Shown in pieces: positions 47,451-59,455 of a stretch of DNA of 64,000 nucleotides. The position numbers and the translations under genes were made by a program. Under the pieces are notes generated by a model. It had not been told where the DNA came from, made no database searches, and worked only from the letters and a program-made list of their open reading frames with translations. The first letter of the stretch is position 1. Each line of letters opens with the position of its first letter. This DNA comes from Anaeramoeba flamelloides (Eukaryota; Metamonada; Anaeramoebidae): contig JANTQA010000026.1 of the NCBI GenBank assembly GCA_027625915.1, forward strand, positions 248,001 to 312,000, read 5' to 3'.

Positions 47451-48068
47451 TACCAACTAATTTTATTTGAGTTCTTCCATTTTGTACAACAAACTTTAAC
47501 CTAATATCAGATAGTTGAAAAAAAAATTGATCCAAAGAAACAAATTACGTAATTCAAACAATGAAATGAAAACAAAAACTAAAAGATGAAAAAATGATTT
47601 TCATATTTTACAAAAATCAAAATTATCTCCAATTTCAATGAAATTGTATTATTGTGATTATTTGGAACGTTTTAGCGGTGTGGAAAATTTTGAATTTTAG
47701 TTTATATATATATATATATCATAATTTGATATTTACATAGATTTCATGTTAGATTGTGGAAAGACAGTACAATAAAATCTAAATGAAAAAAAATAGTAAT
47801 ATCGTTTCTAACTTATAATGAAAGTTAATAATATTTAATCAACAAACTAACAATAAGATCAATAGGAATTCAAAAAAATTAATAGAAATAACGAAGGAAA
47901 TATATGTGTACACATATAAAAGATTCTTGAATTTCATGAGCAGGGGATATCTTTTGGATTTCTTGAGTTTTATTTTATTTGAAAATTGATAGTTATAGGA
48001 AATAAACAGAAACCCCAAATAAAACCTTCTATATCCCTTTTTTAATACAAAAGAGAGAAAAAGTTAAG

Positions 48069-48400
48069 TTTATTTTTTTTTTTTTTTATTATTTAACGGA
48101 GATTTTTTTTATTCTTCTTATTTGCCCGAATTCCTAAATTATGATTTAGGAATTTTTTTAAAGACTCAAAAATAAATTTATTATATACTAAGGCTAATAA
48201 ATATGACGGATCTTTTTTTCTAATAATATCAAAAATAGTAATAATATAATTTTTTAATATATTAGAAATATTAAATTTTTTTAATTCAGATATCCATATT
48301 TTTCGATTATTTTCATAGGCTGGACAGTTAAAAAGTTATGATTTTACTCAATTCTTTTTAATTTTGGTAAACCAAGGGACTTTAGAACCCTTTGTCGACA
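48069..48400 (-). mobile_element. 5'-truncated LINE 3' end with poly(A) tail
   Basis: On the minus strand a frame ending at 48093 reads NCPAYENNRKIWISELKKF and later GIRANKKNKKNLR then stop. The NCPAYE block, with IE-NHNFL in another frame just upstream, matches the His/Cys-containing C-terminus of non-LTR reverse-transcriptase proteins. Directly after the stop come a few bases and an A-run (48069-48090 on the plus strand as T), the poly(A) tail. At least one frame change separates the HNFL and NCPAY parts. A typical dead 5'-truncated copy. Confidence 0.65.
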
Positions 48401-49415
48401 CTTTACGACACCCCAAAAAATATTTCACAATAATAATATATCACAATTATTTATTTAAAATCCAAAGATATCTGTCGTTATTTGTACGAAGTTGAGATAA
48501 TAAGCTATATATTTTTCTTGAGAGATGGTATTTATATCACCCATAAAGAAAAATATTTTTCTTATTGCAGAAACAATGGGTTAAATTAGGTGAGTTATTA
48601 TTTGTTCAAATAGTGTAGATCGTCTGGAAAAAAATTAAAAACATAAAAAATAAAAAAAAATTCTTTGTAGTTTTTCATTCTTTTTAGATCTTTAAAGCTT
48701 GACTAATTTTTGTATTATTTAAAAATGTTTTAAAATAAGATTCTCAAGATTAAAAATAATTGTTTCTAAATTTCAACCTTTTTAAAAAGTTATTTTCTTC
48801 ATCCCTAATAAACTCTTAATAAAGCTAACTCTAACCAATAACAACGCCTATTCTATGTTTTTTTTTAAAAAAAAACATTTTTGGTTAATTAAGATCTTGA
48901 GACAATTCAAATTAATTCTATTTCACCCGTCTCTTGTGTTTTTGATAATAAGACACCATTTCCAAAAACTCAACTAGTTATTTCACAAATAAAAAAAAAA
49001 CAAAAAACGAGAAAGATTCAATAATACTTATAATCAGTAGAGTATTATTAAATAAAGGTCCTTTTTCTAGAAATAACCAATATAAATAAGCCTCGAAAAA
49101 AAGTTATTTTTTATCATTTTTTAAGCTTAGGTTTCAAAAAAAAATAATTAAGTTATCGTTCAGAAAGAACAATTTTAAAATACAGGGCATTTAATGATTG
49201 CCTAAATAGGTATTATTATATAATAAATAATAACACAATTCAATTTTCTCTATGTTTAAAATATAAACAGAAGTTAATAATTAAAAATATTGATTATTTT
49301 TTTATGTAAATCCCCATCATATGTAAATTATTGATTAATTTTTCAAAAAAAATCAATGTAATAATTCTTCATCAATTAATTTTAAATTAATTTAGCTTCA
49401 AAATTATTTTTATTA

Positions 49416-49571
49416 CAGCCGTTCCAAGTCTACCATATAATTCTAAATAAAACACAATTAATTTTTTTTTGAATAATAACTCTTATTTCGGAATTTTTTG
49501 AAAATAGAAAATAAGAATAGAAAACTCAAATCTGTTTTATTTAAAATTTTATGGTAGACTTGGAAAGACTG
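49416..49571. repeat. N-family MITE, 156 bp
   Basis: TA-flanked on both sides. The left end CAGCCGTTCCAAGTCTACCA and the right end TGGTAGACTTGGAAAGACTG are inverted repeats. The smallest and cleanest N-family copy. Confidence 0.85.
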
Positions 49572-50925
49572 TAATTAATAACTGTATAATCTATTATTTT
49601 ACACTTAAATTTATAAGAGGGGTTGAAGTAATAGATTAACTATTGCGTAATTTTTACTTCCCCAATAATAATTATAAAAATAAAATGACTTCAATTTTTT
49701 TCCTAATAACCATTTAAACATTGTTTATACCCACTTTTGTTTATAGTGTTTAAGGTATTCTTATAGGAAAAAAAATCTTCATGTAAATTTGTAATCGAAT
49801 TCAAAACAATATTACATCACAACAATGTAAAAGCTGCAAAAACCCTATTACTACAAAATATAAACTTATTTTTGATATTTTCCAAAATGAATTATTTTTT
49901 TAAACGTTAGATCTATTTTTTTTATTTTTGTAAAAGTTCAAAATTTAACCTATTTTCAAATTATTTTTAATAAGAAAATACAGTGGAGAAGTAAGAAATG
50001 AATCTTATTGTATATCAAGGGATTTAACAAAAAGCCACTTGAAAAATAAAACCACAAGTTTTATAATAACTAATTAAAAAAATCTACTTTATTTCAAAAA
50101 AAAAACTAAGTAATTATTTTAAACTTTGAAAAACTTCAATTTTTTATTCAAAGAACCTTTTAAATTTTTTGCTTCTTTTTACAGAACAAAAAAACAAGAA
50201 AAACAACCAAACCATTAAATTACCTATTATCCCAAAAATATGTTTTTAAAACCTGTAAAATTCAACTAAAAACCATAAGAAAATACTTTTTAATTTTATT
50301 ATTTCAAAATATGAATTAATAACACAGACGTAATTTTATTCCAGTAAGACAGTAACAACCCAGATACTAAAAGTATAAATCTGATTATATGATAATTCAA
50401 TTTTTTTTCAATATCTTCAAATAAATAAAATTAACTCAAATTAATAAATCTAATCATAATAAAAAAAAATAGATATTCACCAATAACTTATTTTTAATAA
50501 TAAATCTTTGTTTTTTATTCTATTAATATTTGAAAAACAATATTTTACCATCTTTGAAACGTCAGTAAATTTGTAAATTTTTTTTAAATATAAGTATGAT
50601 ATTTTTTTTTATGTGACTTCAAGGATTAAATATTTAGTTTATTTTTTCTTAAATTTTCAAATTAATATGATCACATCAAGTTTATTTAATCATAAATACT
50701 CTCAGAAATCACATAAAGTGGGATTTCATAAAAATAAAAATGTTTTTCAAATTTTTCGATTGTTTTACTAGATTTAAATATTAAAACAAAATGGAGTGAG
50801 ATCTTTTTATTAAAATTTCAATGGAAAGCTTAAATATTTGAAAAATAATTAGTGCTTATCTAAAGTTGATAAATATGTTTTATTATCAATATAAATCACA
50901 CAGTCGAGAAAATAAAACACTTTTA

Positions 50926-50927
<2 letters not shown>

Positions 50928-50958
<31 letters not shown>

Positions 50959-50970
50959 GGGGGGGGGGGG
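50928..50970 (+). repeat. T30-G13 homopolymer junction
   Basis: Thirty T residues run directly into thirteen G residues, the only long G-run in the window. Could form a G-quadruplex or triplex, or be a sequencing or assembly artefact. Confidence 0.8.
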
Positions 50971-51095
50971 TAAATAAGAGTTAAAACCCTTAAAAGTGTT
51001 CGATAGTACTAGAGACGATCTTTCAAATTTGGAAATAGAAATGTATTTTACCTTTTAATTTCGATAAACTTGAGGAAAAATAAAAAATTGAAATT

Positions 51096-51450
51096 AAACT
51101 AAATTCCCAAAATTTGGACACAGTTTACACAGTTGAAAAAATAACGATACTACACTTTAAATTAAATTTGAAAATAATTTTGATTTTACGAACTATTATT
51201 TCATTTTTTGTCTTTTTTGTTATGTTTTCATTTCATTTTTTCCAGTTACGTAATCTGTTTCGTGAGATCTGGAAAATTTTTTCGAGGGTTGATCTAAGTC
51301 TAGTGTTGAGTTTATTTAATAGAAAAATCACATACAATTAGTTGATGGATCTAATGATTTGATCGATCAACAATTTTCGGTAAAATTTCAACAAATTTAC
51401 CAATACAAATTTTTTGTTCCTCTCATTTCATCATTTTGGAAACAAAAATG
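51096..51450 (+). repeat. Repeat R3, copy b (left part only)
   Basis: Collinear with 20276-20600 (for example AAATTTGGACACA, TCATTTTTTGTCTTTTTTGT, TTTGATCGATCAACAATT). The right end of the element is missing. Confidence 0.8.
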
Positions 51451-51900
51451 TTTTTTTATCAGAAGAGGATTTTGACACCTTTATACTTTTACTAGTACTT
51501 TAACAGCCAAAATCCATCCCCCCAAAAACAAAAAAAAAAAAAAAAAAAAAATGAAAAAGTAATAAAAATGTATTTTTAAAATTGTAAGAGAACAGCGGTT
51601 ATTATTATATCTCTTTCCGATAAACAAAATGAGATTAAATTAATAAAAAAAATATAAAATATAAAATAAAGTCTAGACCCAATATAATGTGCAAATAGGT
51701 TGAATTTCCAAATTCAAAGTTATTTGATTTATATCAGAAATTGATGTGGGTAAAAAGAGGATAAGATGATAAATCAATCAAAAAAAAAAAAAAAAAAAGA
51801 AATTGAATCGAAAATTCAAATTATTTCTATTAATATAAATTAATAAACAAACAAATCCGATGAATTGTTTGAAAATGAATTTTGAGTAAAAGGAATAATA

Positions 51901-54087
51901 TTAATTTTTCCGGAAACCTTTTAATACATATTTAATTTTGTTAAAGGCACTGAACAAATCTTGTCTTTGCTTTGCTCCTGTCATTACTATCTTCCCTGAA
52001 ACAAATATTAACAGAACAATATTTGGACTCATCATTTTATAAATAAGCCCAGGAAATAATTCAGGTTCGTACTAAAAGTATTATTTGAATAAATTATTAA
52101 AATAAAAAAAAGTTAAAAAAATAAATTTATTAAAGAAGAGAGGAGAAGATTAGAATATTATTAAAAAGAACGAATTAATTCAAAATCATTTAATATTACA
52201 CAATTTTCTTTTCAATATTATTTTTATTAATAAATCACCTTGCCTAAAAACAATTAGAATTATATCAAAATCTGGATTTAGTTGATGTGAAATTATGAAA
52301 ACTAAATCATGAATCAAACAAGTTTTATTGATCAAACATACTCAAAATATAAATAAAAAATAATTTCAATTAATGTTTATAATGATTAAAGAATGTAAAA
52401 TCAACTCGTTTCCAAAAATGTTGACTTTCTTTAGAATGCCATTGGAAGTGATTTTGTGTGCTTTTATCCCATATTCTTATCAAAAAGAATTTTTAATTTT
52501 TTAGATCAAAATAATTTTTTCAAATTTTTTCTTCTTTTTTGCTTTTTCAAATTGCTGTTTTTCATTTTTTCTCTTCTAATTTGAAGGTCAAAAATTATTA
52601 AAAAAAAAAAGATCATAGAAATTACCAATAAACATTAAAGAAAATTGTGGCGATATAATGTCTTTTTAAAATATATCTATTTATTACAGCCGTTCCAAAC
52701 CTAACGTGAAATTTGATAGACATAGAAATTGACTTTTTTGTCTCAGTTAAATATAAAAAAAAAATCTTTGGTTATTCGCTATCATATATATTTTATGGTT
52801 TGACATTGGTTTTTTAAAAAAATTTCTTATTTGAAAGACTGAGAAAAAAACCTTGTTGTTTTTGAAACAAATTCAAAAATTCAAAACAAAGCTTCGAAAG
52901 ATCGAAGATCGAATTTGATGATTTCTTAGAAATGGTCTTGCCTTTTGATTTTAAGTTCTTTAGAAATTTAGGATCCACCAAAAACCTGAAAATTTTTCAA
53001 AATTATTTATCATTCAGAAAAGTTTTGTAGTCAAAAATTCAAATTTTAATATTTTCTCTTCTCAAAAAAGGGAAATTTTTGTTCTATTCTAAAATTTCAT
53101 AGTTTGTAATAGGCTATCACATAACCATAAAATCCTGTCATAAAAGGCCAAGTATGAGACAGAAAATGAATTTTCTGTTTATCATAGATTTCACGGTAGG
53201 GTTGGAACGGCTGTGGCAAAAAAACTTGTGTGTAACAAAAGCGTTTTAAATTCAAAAAAAAAACCTTACATGACCAAAAAAAATAAACAACAAGAACAAC
53301 AATGACTCACCAACTTTAAGAAAACCAACTTTAACAAATGTTGTTTGTGTGTGGCACAATTAGTACTGTTCTAACAATCAACGGATGATTTATTACCAAG
53401 ACAATTCGCAAAACACTTTTAAAAAAAACCTTTTAAATTGCTTATGAGATGCTGTACTTTTGAAGATCTTGTTTCAGAAAAAATACTTTGTTTTAATTTG
53501 GAGATGCAGTTTTTTGGAACTTTCTTTCAGAAAAAAAATTATAAATTTTAACAGTCCTAGACAAAAAAGTAACTCAATTATTTTAGAGAGTAAAATTACT
53601 CATTTCAATTATCTTTCTTTTTATTTGTTTTATTATTTTTTGACCCAACCCCTGTAAAAAATACATCAAAAAATAAAAAAGAATTTCTTTTTTCAAAATT
53701 TTTGAATTTTTAAGCGGTTTTTAAGAAGTTTTATCTTGACTAATCATTTTATAAAAGATATAAAAAACCACGTGGTAAAAATCGAACAGTGTAAAATTAG
53801 TTACTTGGCCCTAAAATAATGAATATTTTCGTAATTTTTGGAACTTTTTTTGAAAATTTTTCTTTGACCAAATGATCTCATTTGAAATGAATTTATCAGA
53901 TGCCAATTACACTTCACTGCTAGTACTGAGAATGTAGTACTTTGTTAACATAAACTATTTAAGTCCAGAGATTAATTGAAAGGGTAAGTGTAGTATTTGT
54001 GTTGCTTTATTTTAAATTGGCTTCAGAACAAAAAACAAGAAATGGTAAAAAAAAAAAACAAAAATCAAAGAATTCTATCACAACCAA

Positions 54088-54128
<41 letters not shown>

Positions 54129-54769
54129 TACTGTACAAAAACTATTATGGTGGTGTGCCATTGACTCGAGTTTTATTCTGAAATTTACGCTACTAGTTGC
54201 AACAATATTTTCAATTTTAAAATTTACAAATTTGATTGAATAACCAAGTTTTTGTAAGATACGAGCAAATTTTCTACATGCCTTTTTTGAGAGATCCTCA
54301 TTTGCTGCTCCTGTACAGACAAGCTTGCCATTTCCATAAATCAACGCAGTTGCTTTTGGATCACGTATTCTCATAATTAGTGCAGAAAATCTTTTCGGGT
54401 TATATTCTGCATTTCTTGCCCTGAGAGATATGTCTTTAAGATCTAACTTTGTCTTGAAATTGACTGTGGAAACAATATTACTTTTTTTTTTTTTTATTTT
54501 TTTTTTTTGATTGGTTCAAGGTTTTCGTTTGTAGAAGTTATAATTTTGTTGTTGTGGTATTTAAAATTTTGGGAAAAGGAAACAAAACAAAAGTCTTGGA
54601 AAAAAAAATTTTACTTTATCACAGGAGAATTATATTGATCAATTGTGGAAACATTAGTGGTAGTTGTATTAACTGTTGTTCTGTTAGTTTGTTGGGGTTG
54701 GTTTTGGTTTGTGCTTTGATTTTGTGGTGCTTCTTCTTCTCGAATTGCATATTCATTAAGATCAAACAT
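51901..54769 (-). CDS. TBP: TATA-binding protein, three exons, 224 aa
   Basis: TBP nucleates polymerase II (and I/III) initiation by bending TATA DNA. Exon 1 (54769-54615) gives a Gln/Asn/Thr-rich N-terminus from [13 protein letters not shown]. Intron 1 (54614-54481, 134 bp) starts GTAAAATT and ends in a poly(A) tract before AG. Exon 2 (54480-54132) holds [35 protein letters not shown] and most of repeat 1 into the inter-repeat segment. Intron 2 (54131-52072, 2060 bp) starts GTAAGT, is followed at once by a long T-run and ends ACTTTTAG. Exon 3 (52071-51901) gives [31 protein letters not shown] and the C-terminus FRKN. Phases agree at both joins. Of the four DNA-intercalating phenylalanines (yeast 99, 116, 190, 207), three are kept (NPKRF, ELFPG, LLIF) and 116 is Tyr (ALIYGNGK). 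Intron 2 carries an N-family element. Confidence 0.95.
52687..53213. repeat. N-family element in TBP intron 2, 527 bp
   Basis: Left end CAGCCGTTCCAAACCTAACG, right end GGTAGGGTTGGAACGGCTG, inverted repeats extending into (A)TGAAATTT-type sequence. TA flanks the left end; the right flank is TG, probably a mutated TA. Confidence 0.85.
54089..54126. repeat. Poly(A)/poly(T) run at TBP intron 2 donor
   Basis: An uninterrupted A-run on the plus strand, i.e. a T-run on the gene strand beginning a few bases after the GTAAGT donor. Could be a uridine-rich splicing enhancer of the TIA-1-binding kind, or slippage. Confidence 0.8.
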
Positions 54770-54968
54770 CACAAAAAAAAATAAACAAAAAATTTTTCAG
54801 GTGACTAAAATAAAAAAAAATGAATAAAATATTTTCAAATATACTTTGAGTTAAGGGTGTAAATCCAAAACAAATTGTCAAGGCATGTAAAAACATACCA
54901 TCCTATTTTTTTGGTTGAGAGCAATACAATTTTCATCCAAAGATTAAAAAAAATTCTTTTGCAAAAAT

Positions 54969-55133
54969 ATGGTGTTTTTATCATTATTATTTATTGATCG
55001 ACTTTCAAATCCCGATGAACGTGTTCATAAAAACTATACCCAAGAAGATCTTTGTCAAATTACTTATTCATTTAAAGTAGTTTTTAGTTTTATAGGAACT
55101 ATAACATTAATGATATTAAATCTCCTTCCCTAG
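54969..55133 (+). CDS. Possible small ORF or exon, 54 codons, unrecognised
   Basis: From ATG 54969 the frame reads MVFLSLLFIDRLSNPDERV and later NYTQEDLCQITYSFKVVF, ending with a hydrophobic stretch (SFIGTITLMILNLLP) and TAG. Its balanced composition differs from the Phe/Lys/Ile noise of random frames here. It may be a stray exon, a fragment of an unknown element or chance. No function proposed. Confidence 0.2.
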   Translation: MVFLSLLFIDRLSNPDERVHKNYTQEDLCQITYSFKVVFSFIGTITLMILNLLP

Positions 55134-56953
55134 TCAATACAATTCTTAATTACTACTTTGGAATAAGTGAGTATGTACAATAAAACAGAAAAATAATAAC
55201 AAAATGAACTACTTGTTTTAATATGTTAAAATCAAATTAAACTTTTCAAAATTTTATACAACAATTCCAAAGGGAAGATTAAGAAATCAAAAGAAATATC
55301 ATTTCTAACTGATTTTGTGAAGATCTTTGCTGTTCATTCAACTAGCCATAGGTATAATATTCCAGAACTAGAAATAAATATTATCTTATATTAAATGGAA
55401 AATAACAGTTTTTTGAACAAAGTATAAAATACACTTTAAGGGTATAGTTATTATGGTCAAAAATAATTTTCTGAAATTGATTAAAAAAATTTTGTACTTT
55501 TAAATGAGTTCCTAATAACAATCAAAAACTAACCAATATGTGAAGTGTGATTGATCTCCAAAAAATCAACAATTAAAAAAGAGGAAGTGTTAAGAAAAAA
55601 CTGCCAAAGATCGACAACCCAATTTTCAATTAGAATTGTTGAGAATTTATTCATTTAAAAAACAGTTATCTTGGTTTTGGAGTTCGTTCTTTGGCGGTTT
55701 TGAGATCTCAAAGATTTTTTTCATTTTCAACTATTCAAATGAGTTATTTTTAATCAAGAATATTACAAAATCAATGCTTTGTCAAATATAGTGGAGTACA
55801 ATCTAACCACAAATTAGATTAAATCGAATTAAATTGATTGTATACTTAAAGAAAACAATTTGGTTTAAATTGAAGCAATTTAACTATTATAAGAATTTAA
55901 AAAAATAAACAAGTAATTTTAAATTTTAAAATTTGATTTTTTGGAATTTGAGAATGAATTTCAACTTTTTTTTTTGAATTGAATTTTTTGTCCAAGAGAT
56001 GATATCAAATTTTTTTTATTTTTTATTTGAATTTTTTCAATCAAAAGAAGAACAATTCCACAATATCCCTTTTAGGTTTCAAGTCACACCCTGAGTATGG
56101 AGTAAATCCAGGGTAAATGACCAGACCCATAAAAGTTCTTTTACTTTAGGGATTAGCATAACCCCGGATTTTTCGATAATAAAAATATGTTTTAATTGGA
56201 TATAAATGGTATTAATATATCGTGGTCCAAATTAACTCTAAAAAATCTATTATTAATCTTATTGTACAATAAATTTTTACATTTTTTACAAAGGCTCACA
56301 ATTAAAAATTTTCATTTTGGAATTTTTTTTTTCATTCCTTTTCCAAATCTAAAAAGAGAGAACTAAATAATATTATTATGATGTTTCAAAATTAATCTTT
56401 AGAAATACCAAAACTAACTATTTTTATAATTTTCTACTTTCAAAGATTAACTTAATAATCATCAAAATAAAACCCCAAAAACTGATTAGTTTTGTTTCCG
56501 TTTTCTGATGCTAATTGCAGCTTCAATAAAAATCCCCATTTCAAAACCCTTTACCCTTTAAAAATCAAAATTTGAAAATAAATATTTTTATATATTGAAA
56601 TTATCTATTATAATAAAAAAAATGGCTATTCTAATATACATTTATATACACTAGAAATATTTATTTTTTGTCTAAAAATAAAATAAACAAAAATAAAAAA
56701 AAAAAATAAAATAATATTGGTACATTAATTATAAAATTTAGTTTATTTCCAATATTTCAGAAAGAATTAGTCAAAAAGGTCTATTCGTTAATTATTTAAT
56801 TTTTGAAAAAAATGTATTTGTTTCCAATTAAAATACATTTCTCAGCAATTTAAGAAATATATTTTACAATTTAGAGTCTTAATATTGATAATTCAACCTT
56901 TAAATTTGTCTAGAAATATATATTGTTTTCTGAAATTGTTGGTTTTTTTACTA

Positions 56954-57149
56954 CAGTCAGTTTCACTTTTAAGACACAAACTTTCAACGAAATTTAAGGC
57001 ACAAAAAAAATCTCAAATTAAGGCACAAAATTCGAATTCTAGTAAAATAATTTGTGAAAATTAAAATTCCAAAAAATGTGCTTTAATTTGAGATTTTTTT
57101 GTGCCTTAAATTTCGTTGAAAGTTTGTGCCTTAAAAGTGAAACTGACTG
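56954..57149. repeat. MITE family M1, copy e
   Basis: 196 bp flanked by TA on both sides. Begins CAGTCAGTTTCACTTTTAAG and ends with its complement CTTAAAAGTGAAACTGACTG; one of the best-preserved copies. Confidence 0.94.
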
Positions 57150-59363
57150 TATAATAATTATCATTTTTAATGGATGAGATCAAAAAATATTACTACTTGT
57201 GAAATCGATTTTTTGGAGACGTTCATAATATGAATACTGCTGTGGTTTACACTCAATAACAACACACTTTGTTCTTAGGCTTCTTCTTGGTAGATTCTTA
57301 CCTCGTAATTTTCTTTTAAGAGAATTTCAGTTTGAAACCATAGATTATACTATTATTCGGTGGGAAGAAATACCCAAAAAAAAAAAAAAAACTACATTTT
57401 TTGAGAAAATAATTTATTTTAATCTATGGATAAAAACTCTTAATGGTGTTAATGAATCTACATGAAAGGTGTTGTTAATGTATCTTAAGAATTTGTTCAG
57501 AAACATTTTCCTTTCGTAAATAGTTCTGGTCTTGTTATTATACTTTTGAATTTTCAGTAATTTTCAATTCGAGGGGTTTGAACGAAAAAGCAACGAAGAT
57601 TGAATATTAATTGAAAAAATTACTTATTATTCAAAAGTTTCAAAGGGAAAAACAGACTAATGAGCCAATTTATCTTTTGAATTATTTTGTGAAAATAATT
57701 ATATCATTCCTGCATCTATTTTGGAAAAGTATTTGAGAATTTTTGAGAAAAAAATTATTTCTTGAGATATTAATGTATTTTACATAGAAGTTTCTAATTA
57801 AAGTATGTTACTGTTGAAGGTAAATTATAATAGTGACATCCATTGTTCAAATGTCTCAAAAAAAATTTTTTTTAATTGATTGTATTGCTAAGGGATCAGC
57901 CTTCTACTACAACAACGAAAAAAATGAAAAAATGTTATTGGTGGTATTCCCTACTTGCAAATTTTTGTCGAGATCAAGTATCAAAAAATTCTTATCAACT
58001 AAGAAAACAGAAAAGAAGAATTTTTTAGTGGGATCTAATTTGTTTTTTCCCTTTTTTATGAAAAAGAAAACCATTTAAATTCTTTTTATTTCTTAGATTA
58101 TAAATTTTTGTACCTTGCTTATTGCCATTTCGATCATTATTATATAATAACAAATCTTTATTGGAAGGAAGAATAATATAAAGATTTTTTTTTCTTTTTT
58201 GAGATAAAACTTTTTCGTTAATCAAAAAATTCATTCTCAGCATGTTGAAAAATAATTTTATTTTTTACAGAAGGGTAGTATAAACTATTAAAATTTTAAA
58301 GGTCATTTTCAAATTTAAATTTAAAAGTTTGTATTTGTTATAAGATGAAATTGTGTTTTTTATAATAAATTTTTTTGAGATTATTTGGGAATTTTAAGTG
58401 TTTGTAAGCTCAAAATTCAAAATAAATTTTTTTCTGATAAAAATGATTAAATTTTACATAATGTTTCCCATGAATTCAAGTGAACAATTTGTTAAAAAAA
58501 TTTTTTTTTCAATTTTTTTTTTTGACTTTTTAAACATGAAAAACACTTTTTTTAAAACCTCAAATAATAAAAATTTTTTACTGAATAGATCTAGAATTTC
58601 AATGATAAACTTTTTTTAAGTTTATATCAAAATTTAATTAATTTAATAGGATATGCCTCAGTTATTTTTATTTTTTGAGATTTGAATTGAAATCTCAATA
58701 ATAATAAATAATTAGAAAATAAAAAAATTCTTTCAAAAGAAAGACTTTCTAACATATAACGAAAAATGGTGTTATATTGTTTTCCAGAATAAATTTTATG
58801 TTTAATAAAATATTAGGTTACTTGTTCTTTATTAGAATTAAAAAAATGTGAATTTTTTGATTTCAAAAAAGTGACTAAAATTAATAATTTTTTTAAATTG
58901 GGATCATAAATTTATTTTATGGGCAGGAATCGTAAATTGCAAAAAAAAAATCCAAGGATCTTAACAAGATTTCCTTTTATTTTTAAAAAAATAGTAACAC
59001 TTTAAAAAGGGAATATTATATCTCATTAGGGTTAATTATACTTTTTTATATAAAAAATAATTTCTTTTATTGTGTTTGAAAACTTGTTATTTTGGTTCTT
59101 AACTGAATTTTCCATAATTTGGTATGAATTCGAAATAGTTGTTTAAAAAGGTAATTTTTGGCAATTTATTTTTTTCTTCAAAAAAACTGAATTTATCAGT
59201 CTAAGACCAATATATTTAAACATTTAAATATATATAATATGATTTGTGTTTTACCACTTGGAATTTTTATTTATTTATGGTTTTATTTGAATTTTTAGGA
59301 CAGTTATTATTTTTTTTTGATTAAATAAATTTTCATAAAAATATCAAGTTATTTTTTTTGAAT

Positions 59364-59455
59364 TGGAAACTCAAATTTAGTCACTTCTAAATTCTCTCTT
59401 TAACAGATTAGAAAATCTTTTATCTAACCCTTAACAATAAATCAACTCTATTTTT
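59364..59455 (+). repeat. Dispersed repeat R5, copy b
   Basis: Matches 15120-15215 over AAATTTAGTCACTTC, CTCTCTTTAACA and AACCCTTA-CAATAAA in order. No terminal repeats seen. Confidence 0.6.

Larger units (their letters stand above)
43077..51900. other. Intergenic, AT-rich; transposon graveyard
   Basis: No host gene supported. The stretch 44.2-47.5 kb is almost continuous element sequence, followed by a LINE 3' end, an N-family MITE and an R3 fragment, all listed separately. 43077-44200 and 49600-50900 show only AT-rich sequence. Confidence 0.6.
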
